Notes under the pieces: generated by a model
What the model was told of the DNA's origin: nothing
Database searches by the model: none
The model's input: only the letters and a program-made list of their open reading frames with translations
From: Brachionus rotundiformis
Lineage: Eukaryota; Rotifera; Eurotatoria; Ploima; Brachionidae
Assembly (NCBI GenBank): GCA_016802295.1
Contig: JAESIW010000207.1
Span: 1,927,960-1,991,959 of the forward strand
Length of the DNA stretch: 64,000 nucleotides
Reading direction: 5' to 3'
Program-made: the position numbers and the translations under genes
Shown here: one piece after another, positions 12,467 through 23,615 of the stretch
Numbering within the stretch: the first letter of the stretch is position 1
How the letters are laid out: each line of letters opens with the position of its first letter

Positions 12467-13515
12467 ATGTGTAGAATGAAGATGATAGACAAAGTGAAAG
12501 GCTATGCCAGATCAGACCCGCCAGGTGTCATATTCATTATGTGCATTTTGGCTTTCACTTTGGTCCTTGGTTTGCTCGTGCAATTTGTTGACAATAACAA
12601 AATCCGTAACCCAGACGAACTTGACTGGAACGCCTTTGAACGCAAACTTGCCAATTTGGACTATTGCTTCAAACTACCCCAGACAGACACAAATATAAAG
12701 GAGGAATTTTTTTCCATTGACAAAACAATGTTAGAAATTATCTTTTAAAAATATGTATATATATATATTTTTTTTTAATTTTTATTCAAAAGCAAAAGTT
12801 ATTCCTATCCAGTGACTTTTAGCATTGACTTGGAAAGCAATAGCACCAATCTGGATGCGGTTGAATTTTTTTACGGAAAAATAGATGGTTTTCTAATAGG
12901 CTTAGATAAAGGTTAATTGATATTTGTCTAAAAAAATCACATATTTATTTTCATAAATTTGTTTATACAATAGAAAAATTTGATGTAAATCTGAAAATAA
13001 GTGAAAAGAGCTTGCAGATTGAAAAATGTGCTAAAAATATTGTTGGTAATAAGTTGTGTTACAAATACATTGTTAAAGGCTGTATGACTTTTAGTGGTTT
13101 CTCAAAGCTTTTCCAAAAAACCAAGTCACCAAATTTGTGCCAAGAGCATGATAATACTTTTAGTGAAATAACCAGGGAGAAAACAAGCTCGTTTATTGCT
13201 TTTAAAGCAACGCCTGATTTGAACGATCAATATTGGTGTCCGAATACCTATGGACAAAAAGCCGAGACAATTTATAATCCAGACGAAAGTCTCATTCCTT
13301 TTATAGATTTGGTAAAATTACACACTAAAAATAAGATTTAAAAAAATAAATTTTTGTTTTTATTGTAGAAAGATAAAGAAATAATTAGATCTAATTTAAA
13401 AAAATGTATATATGCATTGTTGGTTTGGTTGATTTTTAAGTGTTCTGCTATTTTGTTAAAAAATCCCAGGAGTATCAGTTTAGTCCATTCGGTAATCATT
13501 GGCTTAAAAGTTTAG
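12467..13515 (+). CDS. TMEM248-like two-pass membrane protein
   Basis: Four exons: 12467-12729, 12793-12911, 12974-13311, 13369-13515, 288 residues. An N-terminal membrane segment (about 20-42: VIFIMCILAFTLVLGLLVQF) is followed by a conserved DWNAFERKLANLDYC block, matching DWNTFLLRFNDLDLC of TMEM248. Next comes a beta-rich luminal region with several cysteines, a FWC/YWCPNTYGQ-type motif, PDES(L)IPFIDL, and a C-terminal membrane segment (about residues 250-268) ending near KNPRS. Length and order agree with TMEM248 (about 314 residues), whose biochemical function is not established. The first donor (AT|GTTAGA) is the weakest splice call. The start is the first ATG and matches the human N-terminal length. 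Confidence 0.82.
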
Positions 13516-13841
13516 TCTTGAATTTGATTAGCAAGAGGTGACATAAAAATCTTGAGTATTTTTGGTTAGCTTAATGTGACATAGGCTATAAAAAAGCTTT
13601 GCTATGTGAGGATGTGAATTTTATGAAGAAGTACTTGCTTGGTCACAATTTTACATATAATATGCGCTATTTGCAACAATAAGACAAATTTTGTGTCGAC
13701 AAAGTTAACTCGTCAAAATGTTGAAAGTCAAATACTCAATAACTTAATGTTTTACAGATTTAAAATTAGGATAGAAAAGTCGTATAATTGTGAGTTTGCA
13801 TGTTTATTTATTTTTTCCAAAATTAAAAAATTACGTGTAAA

Positions 13842-14414
13842 TTAACACTAGAAAGCCCAAGTTTTTTAATACCTGAAAAGCCCGTCGGGTCTTTCTGACC
13901 CGTTTTTCAAAAATCAAAGATTAAATGTTTAAATTCTTGTAAATCTTATTCAAAAACATAAAAAACTATTTATATTTTGAATCATGACATATCTTATACA
14001 TTGTTCTTACAATCATCTTATGAAAAGATGTCCCAAAAGTCGTTTTTAAGTAAATTTGGACTTGTTCTCATTATACAGTCTTACTTGGCATTTTTTTCTT
14101 TCACTATTTATTGATTATCGGCATCTTTGAACAATTAAATCTTATGTTTAGAAACTTATTTTAGTGTAATTAGAACATATATAAGTTAAAGAAATTTTTT
14201 TTCTAATTTTTACAAGATAATCTATAAGCCGGGTCAGAAAGACGCGCCGGTCTTTTTAGTAATTTTTTTTTTCTAAAATATAACTTATTTATTCATTTTT
14301 ATGTAGTACTTAGATCTAGAAAGAATTAAGTCAGATAAAAAAACTAAAAAAAAAATACAGTCTTTAGAATGGACAAAAAGGGTCAGAAAGACCCGACGGG
14401 CTTTCTAGTGTTTA
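13842..14414. mobile_element. piggyBac-like non-autonomous transposon (MITE)
   Basis: Inverted termini begin CACTAGAAAGCCC at 13846 and end GGGCTTTCTAGTG at 14410, and continue inward with CGGGTCTTTCTGACCC on both sides. The left arm is interrupted by 22 bp flanked by GAAAGCCC/GAAAAGCCC. The left end abuts TTAA (13842-13845), the piggyBac target site; the right has TTTA. The canonical piggyBac end is CCCTAGAAAG, one base different from CACTAGAAAG. The 565-bp body has no ORF. A further copy of the right terminal repeat lies inside at 14228-14259. Confidence 0.72.
14228..14259. repeat. internal third copy of the transposon terminal repeat
   Basis: GCCGGGTCAGAAAGACGCG and the following CCGGTCTTTTTAG parallel the right terminus (14379-14408) with a few substitutions and in the same orientation. 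The element therefore has two right-end copies 151 bp apart. Confidence 0.6.
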
Positions 14415-14584
14415 TGTGTACAGCTAATTGACGATTTAGATCAAAAATTTTTTTAACTTTTTTAAAATTGTTCAACATTTGTTAATACTTAGCCTTCCTT
14501 TTTCTTAATCAGCTGCATAATAATTGTAATGTTTACATTAGTATCCTTGGGCCCGTCTATCCGATCTCCTTGTAAGACGTATTG

Positions 14585-14712
14585 GAGCAGCTATTTATGC
14601 TCCTTTCTAACTTAAACGCTCATGGTCAAGTTAGTTAATTAAACCAGTGATATCGACAAAGATGTCGCTATATCACAATAATAACAATAAAACAATAATA
14701 TAATAATATAAG
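14585..14712. repeat. two hairpins followed by an (AAT)n-like tail; possible retroelement 3' end
   Basis: Hairpin GGAGCA/TGCTCC (14585-14604), then an imperfect hairpin 14647-14676 (arms GTGATATCGACA and TGTCGCTATATCAC), then AATAATAACAATAAAACAATAATA. Structure plus simple-repeat tail suggests the 3' end of a LINE or SINE. No coding remnant was found, and the rest of the 14411-15275 spacer is otherwise featureless. Confidence 0.3.
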
Positions 14713-15275
14713 CTACAGCCTAAGACCTGTTAAGCGAGACCAGATTCAGTCTCGTTTTGGTAACTATTCATTAACAAAAAAATTCAAAATCCAATTAAGA
14801 ATAAAAACAAAAATAAAATTAAAACATTTACCTCATATATTATTATTATTATAAATATAATTTGGGAGAGACTCCCAGGCAGTTTGGAATGGAACCTAGT
14901 CCTCCCTTTCAGCCTCTTGCTTGAAGAAACATAAAAAAAAGTTTGAATTTAATATATCATATATCCTCATTACTTAAGTCCAGAACTAATTCGCAAAGCG
15001 TGAATAGATCACTAATTAGGAGCAAATTGGCCTACCAATTGCAACGATTTATAATAATTATGCTGGCACTGCTCCAGCTAGTTGTCATATCTTGCACTAT
15101 CAAATAAACTAAACTTTTCTTATCATTTATCAAAATTGAATTAAATTCTTATATTTAATTTAAGGACAATTTATAATCTAATTGAGAGCTTAGACTCGCT
15201 GCTGCTTCGTAAAATTTAGTATTTTTTTTTTTAATTTTTATTCAAAAATAAATTATCAATAATTAAAATTTACAT

Positions 15276-17681
15276 TTAATTTTCTTCACTTCTATCAAAA
15301 AAATTAATATTACAAAAGTTTTCATGAAAATCGACTCGTTTTTTAGCCGATTGAGCAAGGCCACCAGACACATTGTAGTTGGTCAAGGTCGATGTGCTTT
15401 TAGTCATTGACTGATTTACATAAGAAGTCAAGTCATAGCCGGACATTGAATTGCTCAAATAGCTATTGGACTTTTTCAGAATGCTCTTGACCCTTTCGGG
15501 CTTTTGCATGACAATCTCGGGCACAACAAAAGGCGATGTGCTGCGCAGCATTTTCTCCTCTTCTGGGTCCATGGGCCAAATCATGTTGGCAAAAGTTCTC
15601 TTTTTAATCGGAGCCACAGTAGCCACTGGTGGCGTCGATGTCAAGCTTGTCCTGTTCTTGAGCGTCTCATCCGCGCTCTTCTCCCTAAACTGGCTGCCTG
15701 CGCTCTCCTCAGGCTTCTTGTACTTGCCCTCAAATGTGTCCGAACTGGACAACAAATTCACTATTTGTGTCAATTTGTTATTAATTAGATTGATGTCATT
15801 GTTCAAATTGTTAATGCTCTCACTATTTGAAAAATAGTTGCCTGTGTAAAAATTGTTCAACGAGTCGGCTGGACTTACGTTCAGGGTCAGGGACGCGTGC
15901 TCTGATCTCCCTCCATAATTCAAAGGCCCGCCAGCACTCGCCGTCTTATTCACATTAATATTTGCTCCATTATAGCTGTACTCATTTTGAACAATTTTTA
16001 CCGGCGGTGGTAGCCTATTGCCAAACTTTAAACTAGTCAAATTTGAATTTTTGTTCGGTGACACATTTGTACCAGCTTGTTCTACATGATTAACCTTTTT
16101 TGAATTTAAATTGTTAAACGAGTCAATGATGTCCTTGACTTTAGTATTAGTGTTTGGATTGGTAGCCTTTAGATCATTAGTGTCTGCAATGCCAGTCGAG
16201 CTCGATATGGACGCATTTCTCACCAAATTAGCTATTTTCCTATTGTCCAAATAAGGCTTTGATTTGCTCTCGTCCCTGAACATGTTAAAGTAGTTCGAGT
16301 GTGCTAAGTTTGTCGAGCAGTCATAGTTCAGTGTGTCCAGGTCGTTCATGGTCTCTGTGTTGTTGTTATTGGTGTTGTTGTTGAGTGACAAGTCTTCGAT
16401 AAGCGTATTGGTGTTTAGGGTGTCATCGTAGTCATTGCGCGATGTTTCATCATCCCTTCTCTTCTCGATCACAGTCTCTATTTGCCTGTTCGATTCGGTC
16501 TCTTCATTTTCACTGCTCTCCGATATGTTGTTCTCGAAGTTGTTTGTCTCGTTAACTAGCTTTATGCGAATGTTTTTTGGATCGGCCGTAAACGGATCGT
16601 TTACAGCTGTTACTGTTGTTAGTTGATAGAGCTTACTACTATCCTCGTACGAGTCTGTTTTTAGATCGTTAGCTAGAAAGCCTCGATTCAAAAACAGCGG
16701 GGGGTTTTCGGCTCGCACGTCATTGGCAGATGACTGTCTTGACACGTTGCTAGCAGGGCGAGAGAAGTAGTAGTTTGTGTTAAAGCTGTTCAACGACGTG
16801 CTGCTAGTGTTCACATTTGGGTATAGTTTGTCGATGGAGTGGTTGCGTGATGGCCGTGTAGTTGGTGTTGAATCGAATGTGTGCTGTGATCGATTACGTA
16901 ATCGATTCAACGAGACCGTATCGTAAGCAACATCGTTGATCGTTTGTACATAGTTAGAGCTTTTGGTTGGCTTTGTGACGCTATCCATCGAGTGTCGGCT
17001 GGTCGATTTGACAACACTTGGATAGAACTGGCCTGGCTCGGCACTCTTTCTGTAGTAGTTGTTCTTGTCACTGGCTGTGGCGGGGCTCTTGATTGTATTC
17101 AGTATTATACTATTCAATTGTGAGTTTGTTTTTAGGTTTTTGTTTATAAGCTCTTCTCTTTTGTTATAGTCGACCAGAACTGAGTCCAATAGCTGAATGC
17201 TCTGCAATAGACGCGTTGGTCCGTCTTTGAACTTGAGTATAGTTAGAAGGAATGATTTTTTGTAGGCCTTGTTCATGGCGTAGGCAAAGCGAAAAGACTC
17301 GTAGTTGGACGGATTGGACTTGCGCCACACGTTGTTCGATTGAGCCGAGCTGGACACTTTGGACACTAGTACACAAGTGTCTTTGTGTCGCTTGTCAACA
17401 TATATTTCTTTCAAGTGGCGAAAATTGAAGAATATGTGATTCCAAGTGTTCGGGTCTACTTTGGTTCTTGAGTTGGTCGAAGTTTCTCTTTGAATGAGAA
17501 TGCCATTGTGGGTTATGTTAACTTGGGCCTTGTTTCTGAAGTAGAATTTGAGCGGCGAGTCGACTGCTGTGTACATCCATTCCATCATGGACTGCAGCAG
17601 AGAATGATCGCTCGAATAGACTTCTTTTTGGTATAGCAAATAAATGCCAAAGCCTGTCTCGGTCAGATTTTGTTCGTTCAT
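15276..17681 (-). CDS. PTB-like domain protein with long disordered Ser/Asn-rich tail
   Basis: One long exon gives 801 residues from the ATG at 17681. Residues about 9-165 have the strand-helix-strand order of a PTB/PID fold (GIYLLYQKEVY, LKFYFRNKAQVNITHNGILI, HIFFNFRHLKEIYVDKR, CVLVSK, ESFRFAYAMNK), but I cannot name a family. The remainder is Asn/Ser/Thr-rich and probably disordered. The C-terminus has SILKKSNSY and KKRVDFHENF; RVDF (782-785) fits the RVxF docking motif for protein phosphatase 1. An AG sits just upstream of the ATG, and a same-frame ORF from an ATG at 17954 (MFRSKITQALPD...) could be a first exon joined through a weak donor. If so, the N-terminus is about 27 residues longer. 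Confidence 0.82.
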   Translation of the reverse strand: MNEQNLTETGFGIYLLYQKEVYSSDHSLLQSMMEWMYTAVDSPLKFYFRNKAQVNITHNGILIQRETSTNSRTKVDPNTWNHIFFNFRHLKEIYVDKRHKDTCVLVSKVSSSAQSNNVWRKSNPSNYESFRFAYAMNKAYKKSFLLTILKFKDGPTRLLQSIQLLDSVLVDYNKREELINKNLKTNSQLNSIILNTIKSPATASDKNNYYRKSAEPGQFYPSVVKSTSRHSMDSVTKPTKSSNYVQTINDVAYDTVSLNRLRNRSQHTFDSTPTTRPSRNHSIDKLYPNVNTSSTSLNSFNTNYYFSRPASNVSRQSSANDVRAENPPLFLNRGFLANDLKTDSYEDSSKLYQLTTVTAVNDPFTADPKNIRIKLVNETNNFENNISESSENEETESNRQIETVIEKRRDDETSRNDYDDTLNTNTLIEDLSLNNNTNNNNTETMNDLDTLNYDCSTNLAHSNYFNMFRDESKSKPYLDNRKIANLVRNASISSSTGIADTNDLKATNPNTNTKVKDIIDSFNNLNSKKVNHVEQAGTNVSPNKNSNLTSLKFGNRLPPPVKIVQNEYSYNGANINVNKTASAGGPLNYGGRSEHASLTLNVSPADSLNNFYTGNYFSNSESINNLNNDINLINNKLTQIVNLLSSSDTFEGKYKKPEESAGSQFREKSADETLKNRTSLTSTPPVATVAPIKKRTFANMIWPMDPEEEKMLRSTSPFVVPEIVMQKPERVKSILKKSNSYLSNSMSGYDLTSYVNQSMTKSTSTLTNYNVSGGLAQSAKKRVDFHENFCNINFFDRSEEN

Positions 17682-17954
17682 TGTTCGTTGTCTGAATGGC
17701 AAATTGTTGTTACTTGACTATACTAAATTTTGTAAGTCATCAACTGATTCGGCTGCTTAAGGTAGACAATGTTTATTTTTCGTCGAGGCGTCAAAAACTC
17801 TAATTAGTCTAAATCTTAGTGTATGTGTGTTTTTGGTGCGATTGCGTGTAATTATATCGATTAGCCGGGGAGAAAATGACTTGAGCAATAGCGAGGCAGA
17901 GTTGGGTAGATGGCTATGATCCGGCAACGCTTGAGTGATCTTGCTTCTGAACAT

Positions 17955-20900
17955 ATCAAAATTTTGGTGAAATCTAAAAATTTAGGATTATGCTAATTAT
18001 CTCTTTTCATAAAAGAGAAGTCTCTTTAATGTGAATCTATATTTATTTTTTTAAATTTTTTAATCAATTACTAAACCGAATGTAGGCTGCTGAAAAGAAG
18101 GTTTTTTACTGCTTTGGCTCAGGCCTAGATTATTTTTTTATTTAGTAATGAATAATCTTTTATTAGTTAATAAATAACAAAATTAATTTAGAAATTTTTA
18201 CGATGTAGAAAAATAATTGTCACCCTCAAGTATCACTTAGTGACCAGCTGATGCACATTGAAAGGTTTTACACATGCAGAAGTTAGACGCTTCGAAATGT
18301 AGACAAACACATTTTTCAAGACATATTTGTGTTCTTCGCATGAGCCAATAGGTATAAATAAGGATTCCATTCTTATAGCTTCAGAACCTTCATTCTTCTT
18401 TTAATAATTTCAATTGTGTTGGAAGAAGAAAAGAATGATGTTCCGTTGCAAATAAGTACCCCCTAGGACTCCTTTTCTAAAGCTAATCAAGAGTGGCTTA
18501 TTTCCATTTATGTCGCTTTCTTGTAAAGCGTACTCTGATCCTTATGAAATATTTAGTTTGAAGAAAATTTCCTATCATCTAAGGGCTTAAATTCTTCAAT
18601 AAAGACACGATTTGTGGGGCACTTATTTGCAATTTGGGTATACGGCACATTGGTTTAAAATTGTTAAAAATTAAATGATCAAGTAACAAATAAGTATTTT
18701 TGAAGGCTTATGAATAATGAAGAGATAAACAATTTTCCATCTTTAATTGCTTCTTTTAATTGTCTGTTATTTGATTTTATAAACATATGCTTTTATTTTA
18801 TTGGTAATTTATTTACAGTTTAAAAAATTGACCGAATTTAGCCAGTGCTTATCGTGTTAAAGTGAAGCTTAATTCAAACAATCAGATATGTAGATAATAA
18901 AATAATATTATCTTCATGTTCTTTATCTTCAAAGTTAGTGAATAAAAATTGTCTCCAATTATTAAATTTTTCAACTTACAAGTTAATCTTTAGAGTATAA
19001 TGTGATCTCCCGCTCATTAATTGGTAATCTAAATAAATCTTAACACTCAAACTCCGGAGCAGTTTTTTCGAAAAAAAAATATTGAGAAAATCTTCAAGGA
19101 AAAGAAAGAAAGAGTTAAGGAAAAAGAAGGAAAGAGGAGAGGAACAAAACGCATACAAGTTAGCTTTAAATTGTACTGTATCTAATAAATAAAAAAATAA
19201 ACTGAGCAATTAATATAAAAATTGTAAATTATTCTTAATAATATCCTATCAATAAAATATTTTTTAAATATCCATTAAAAACTTGGTCTGTAATTTTAAT
19301 ATGAATAAAATTTGATAAATTAAAATTAATTTTGTGTCACTTAATACATGAGTTCGACTTGATATGAAGTTTAATATAGTAAAAAGATAATAACTAAACA
19401 GAAATTAAATATTGTTTGAACACAATCGAAATTAAATGAAATACGTGGTGTGCTTTATGGGGTATCAGGTAATATATGAGCAGGTGCTCAATGCGCAAAA
19501 ATAAATTTCAAGCTTGAGCAAAAAATTTAAAATTCAAAATTAACATTATTTATTTGGCCAGCTAAATTGCGTCTAGAATACTTAGCTAGCTTTCAGTCAA
19601 CTAAAATTTAAACTAGAAATTTAGATACTTTAACATCATTAATATTTGATGTGACGACTTTATCAAGGTAAACTAGAATGTTAACATTTTTGTTTAATTA
19701 AAATCTAAATTAAACTAATTTTTAAGTTTCGATTTGACACTAGATAATGACATCACATCACATCACATTAGCCCCCCTCACTTTTTTCTCTTTTTATTTT
19801 TTTTGTTTTTACCAAAACAAATATTTTAACCAATTCTTGGAAAATAGAATATTCAAGAATTCTCAAAATTATAGTCAACGTCACTTCTTTTTAACATTGA
19901 AAATTTTCAAATAAAATATTTTATGTTCTTAAATTTTTACCAATCGTGTAGTATAAACATCAAGCCATTTAACCAAATTTTTCAGTTGAGAACACATAGA
20001 CACAATTTAGCCCGAGAGCAAATTGGAAATTTTGTTTTTGTTATATGTTTTTGTGAAGTTTGGTACAAAAAAGTATCAAATAATGTTAGAAAAGCTTAAA
20101 TTATTCTTTCTAAAAGTTAAAAATTGGTTTTATTCTATTCTGTAGGGCCAAAATCCAAAATAAACCTTTATATGGTAACATGGTAGTCTATCACTGAAAT
20201 AAACTATTAAGAATATTTCCTATCAAATATATTATACAGACAGTTTAGTTTAGATATTGGAAGCAACTAATATTAATTTGTATTACATATGGCAACTTGT
20301 CAAATAATTTATTAGTTAGAACTATATTTATTTTACCTTGTTTGGTAGTTTCTTAATGAATCTTTATTTCACTGAAAAAACTAGCCAGGTACTTGGTTCC
20401 CTTTAAAAGCATATCTATTTTAATATTAGTAATACAAAATAATTGTCCAAAGCAGACTTTTTAATTAAAATCATTTTATTTAATTTGGACAATTTTGCCA
20501 AACTTAAGAATGAATCTTAGAATTTTTTATCCATCATTTGTTAGTTCAGCAATGAATTTAGTAACAATGTCTGCTAATTCAATAACCAAGAAAAGTATTA
20601 TTGAATTGGAATACTTTTGGTTCAATTAAATTTAAATTAATTATTTTGAAAAATGGGTTGGAAGATATAATTTAATACACAAAAAATTTATTTTATTAAA
20701 TTTTTTCAAATTTACTATTTAATGAGATTATAAAGTAAGCTGGTAAGATATTTAAAAAAAAACATTTAACTGGGTATTAAGATTTTTAAATTGTAAAACA
20801 ATATTGTGAATCAATTTTGGCATTTATTATTCCAGTTTTGATTTAACCAAAAGTGTCTTAATATTCATAGTGATAATAATGAAATAAAAAAACTCATTAT

Positions 20901-22477
20901 ACACTAGTAGCTCGGCTTTTTTACAATAAAAAAATTTGTAAACTTTTATCACTCAAGTAGGGACAGATATATTTTAAATGAGACCTGAAATCTTAGCCTA
21001 CTTGGACAGCAGCATTTAAAAATCATTTGGGAAAAGAAAGGCTTAACTAAATTCTTAAATTTAAGTCAATAAAGCAATAAAAATGCCAAAAGTATTTGAT
21101 TACGAAAAGATAATAAAAATATGAAAAAAAAAATTTCGGTGACCATAATATCCTAATTAAATAGTTGCGCTTAGCTTTGTCATGGTAAAAATTTCAAGTT
21201 TAATCAACAGGCTAGTAACTTTGCAATGAAGACCGATTAACACTTCATTTATTTAATTAATTATAAAATAATTTTACAAATTAAATGAAAAATTGTTTAC
21301 AAATTTAGGTTAAAAAGTATAAAATTTAAATATTCTTAAAAAAATCAAGAATTAAGTCCAAGAACAGATCCTTAAATTAATTAAGTTAATAATTAATTAT
21401 TGTTTTTAAAAATTAAACATGGTCAAAATAGAGAAAATGCACTAAAACTAATTTGTAGAAAAACTGAGCCTTTTACTAATTGATAATCACTTTTTTTTTA
21501 AATTAATTTGAGTAAATCAAAATTTCTGAAAACTTAAGTAATGGTAAAAATAGTGATGCACAATTGTTACCAATTGATTTAACCTTAAATAAATAAAATT
21601 TTAGACTTGTAAGATTATTACTGTTTATGACTTGCTGCACTATAAAAAATATCTTTTATCAAAAAACATTATTAAATCTATAAATTTATTCTATCTTATT
21701 TTACGATAAAAAGATGAACAAAAAATGATTTAGACTTATTGTTTTTGTCATTAATTAATAATTTTCAGCAAAAGCATTCCCATTCCTATTTTCAATAATC
21801 AAAACAAATAAAACAAAAACTAGTTTAGAAGTAATTATTTCATTCTATTCGATTTTATTTTATTTATAAATAATTTAGAATATGGTGAGATTTTCAATCA
21901 ATTTTAATTGTTTATATTTTGATATAATTTTGATATTTATGTCATAATAATTCCATATTAATTGATTTAAAATTAGAATTCGAAATTTGAAAAAAATTTA
22001 AAAATCTTTGTATCAAATTAAACTTGTTTATAAATTTATAAATTTTTTCTATTTTTGGCTAATTTTGACAAATTATAATGAAATATAAACTTTTATTGTA
22101 TTTTAGTATTCTTTAAAATAAAAAAACACTAAAATCTATCAATTATTAAACTAGAAATTAATTTAAAATTTAAAAATAATTGTTGAAAATAATTCAAATT
22201 TTTAATTATTGCTTACTTTTCATTTGAACTAATTAATCAATTTCTAAATGAAGTATGAAAAAAATATTTTGGTAATTTTTTTTGTTTTTTTTATTCAATT
22301 TAAAAAAATAAATTAGACTAAAATATACGCAAATGACAAAGAATACTTTTTTTCTTTTTTAAATATTTTACCAAAATAAAAAATTGAGTCTTGTACGGGT
22401 TTCTAGGACTTTAATTGAACCTATATCCCAAACAATTAAATCTAATTGAGAAAAAAAATATCAAAAATTTTGAGATT
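17955..22477. other. long AT-rich spacer (4.5 kb) without recognisable genes
   Basis: Stops are dense on both strands. Apart from the inverted-repeat element at 18446-18632 I see only A/T runs and a short CATCA tandem near 19750. Confidence 0.5.
18446..18632. mobile_element. 187-bp element with 17-bp terminal inverted repeats (putative MITE)
   Basis: Left end TTGCAAATAAGTACCCC and right end GGGGCACTTATTTGCAA are inverted repeats matching 16 of 17. The interior is non-coding and less AT-rich than the flanks. No target-site duplication is obvious, so the superfamily is unknown and chance or another structured RNA/DNA function is possible. Confidence 0.45.
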
Positions 22478-23615
22478 TTAGTAATTTCTGTTTGCTTCGA
22501 ATAGTGAAGCACCACCAGCAGCTCCAGCTGAACCACCTGTATATTTACCTTGAGCAGCCAAACCATTAGCCTTTTATTTACAAATTAAATAAATGAAATA
22601 TTATTAATTTAAGTAAAACAATTACTTGAGCTCTTTTCAAGAGTTCAGCTTGAGCAGCAGCAACATTTTCTGGTTTTCCTTGCCAAGCAGCTAATACACT
22701 AGCTTGTAGAGCTCTTCCAAAACTGAAGGTCAAAGCCCATGGTCTCTTGAGATCAGTAATTTGGTTCATGGTGCTCAAGTTGACTGAGGCCTCTTCCTCT
22801 GATTGACCACCAGATAAGAATGTAACACCTGGCACAGCTGGTGGAACAGTTCGACTCAAAGCGGTTACAGTGGCTCTGGCGTTTTGTACAGCAGTGTACT
22901 TTTTGGCACATTGAAAACCAGCAGTTACCATATTGGGCTTCAAGAGAGTACCTTCTAAATAAATGTGGTGATCACTCAAGGCCTTGTATACAGCAGCAAG
23001 GACTTTTTCGGTAATATATTGTGTTGTTTCCAAGTCATGGTCACCATCTGGCAAAATTTCTGGCTCGACTATTGGTACGATGGCGTTTTGTTGACAGATT
23101 GATGCATATCTAGCCAAAACATTGGCATTTTCGATTATTGCCAATTGAGATGGCAAATTTTTTCCAATTTTGAGAGCACATCTCCATTTGGCAAAGTCGG
23201 CGCCGTCTTTTTTGTATTGAGCACATCTTGCATCCAAATCATCCAATCCTTGTGTGGTTGTTTCATCGTCAGTGCCGCTCAATTTAATAAGACCTTTGTC
23301 CACTTTGATGCCCGGGATGATTCCTCTTGATTTCAAGACTTGTGGAAATGGAGTTCCATCGTCGGTCTTTTGGTAAAATGTCTCGTCAAAAAGAATCACA
23401 CCAGAAATATTGTTGGCAACTGATGGGTCCGCTGTGAACAAAACTTGTCTGTACAAGCGACGGTTTTCGGCATTATTTTCCAAACCGAGTGGTCCCAATT
23501 TTTTAGTCATGCTACCAGTGGACTCATCTGCAGCCAAAATACCTTTGCCAGGTGCAACAATCGCCTGAGCAATTCTGGCCAATTCAGCCTTGGTCTGTTC
23601 ACTCAAGTACGGCAT
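22478..23615 (-). CDS. Fructose-bisphosphate aldolase, class I
   Basis: Two exons (23615-22626 and 22570-22478) separated by a 55-bp intron encode 360 residues, the usual length. It catalyses reversible cleavage of fructose 1,6-bisphosphate to dihydroxyacetone phosphate and glyceraldehyde 3-phosphate in cytosolic glycolysis and gluconeogenesis. Seen: [10 protein letters not shown] (Asp30), FAKWR, VEPE (184-186), [10 protein letters not shown] with the Schiff-base lysine (Lys226), SGGQSEEEA, and a C-terminal tyrosine equivalent to Tyr363 of vertebrate enzymes. Without the intron the frame would run into a hydrophobic nonsense tail; joining GCT after CAA restores the conserved [14 protein letters not shown]-terminus. 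Synonymous choices are GC-richer than in most neighbours, as expected for a highly expressed gene. Confidence 0.98.

Noticed and set aside
18220..18660. Considered as an snRNA or spliced-leader locus because of its moderate GC
   Set aside because: No match to U1, U2, U4, U5 or U6 core motifs, or to the spliced-leader sequence I remember for rotifers; only the inverted repeat at 18446-18632 is supported.
18976..19209. 77-codon minus-strand ORF rich in Phe/Leu/Ser
   Set aside because: It translates a purine-rich tract (AAAGAAAGAAAG-like) and has no supporting features.
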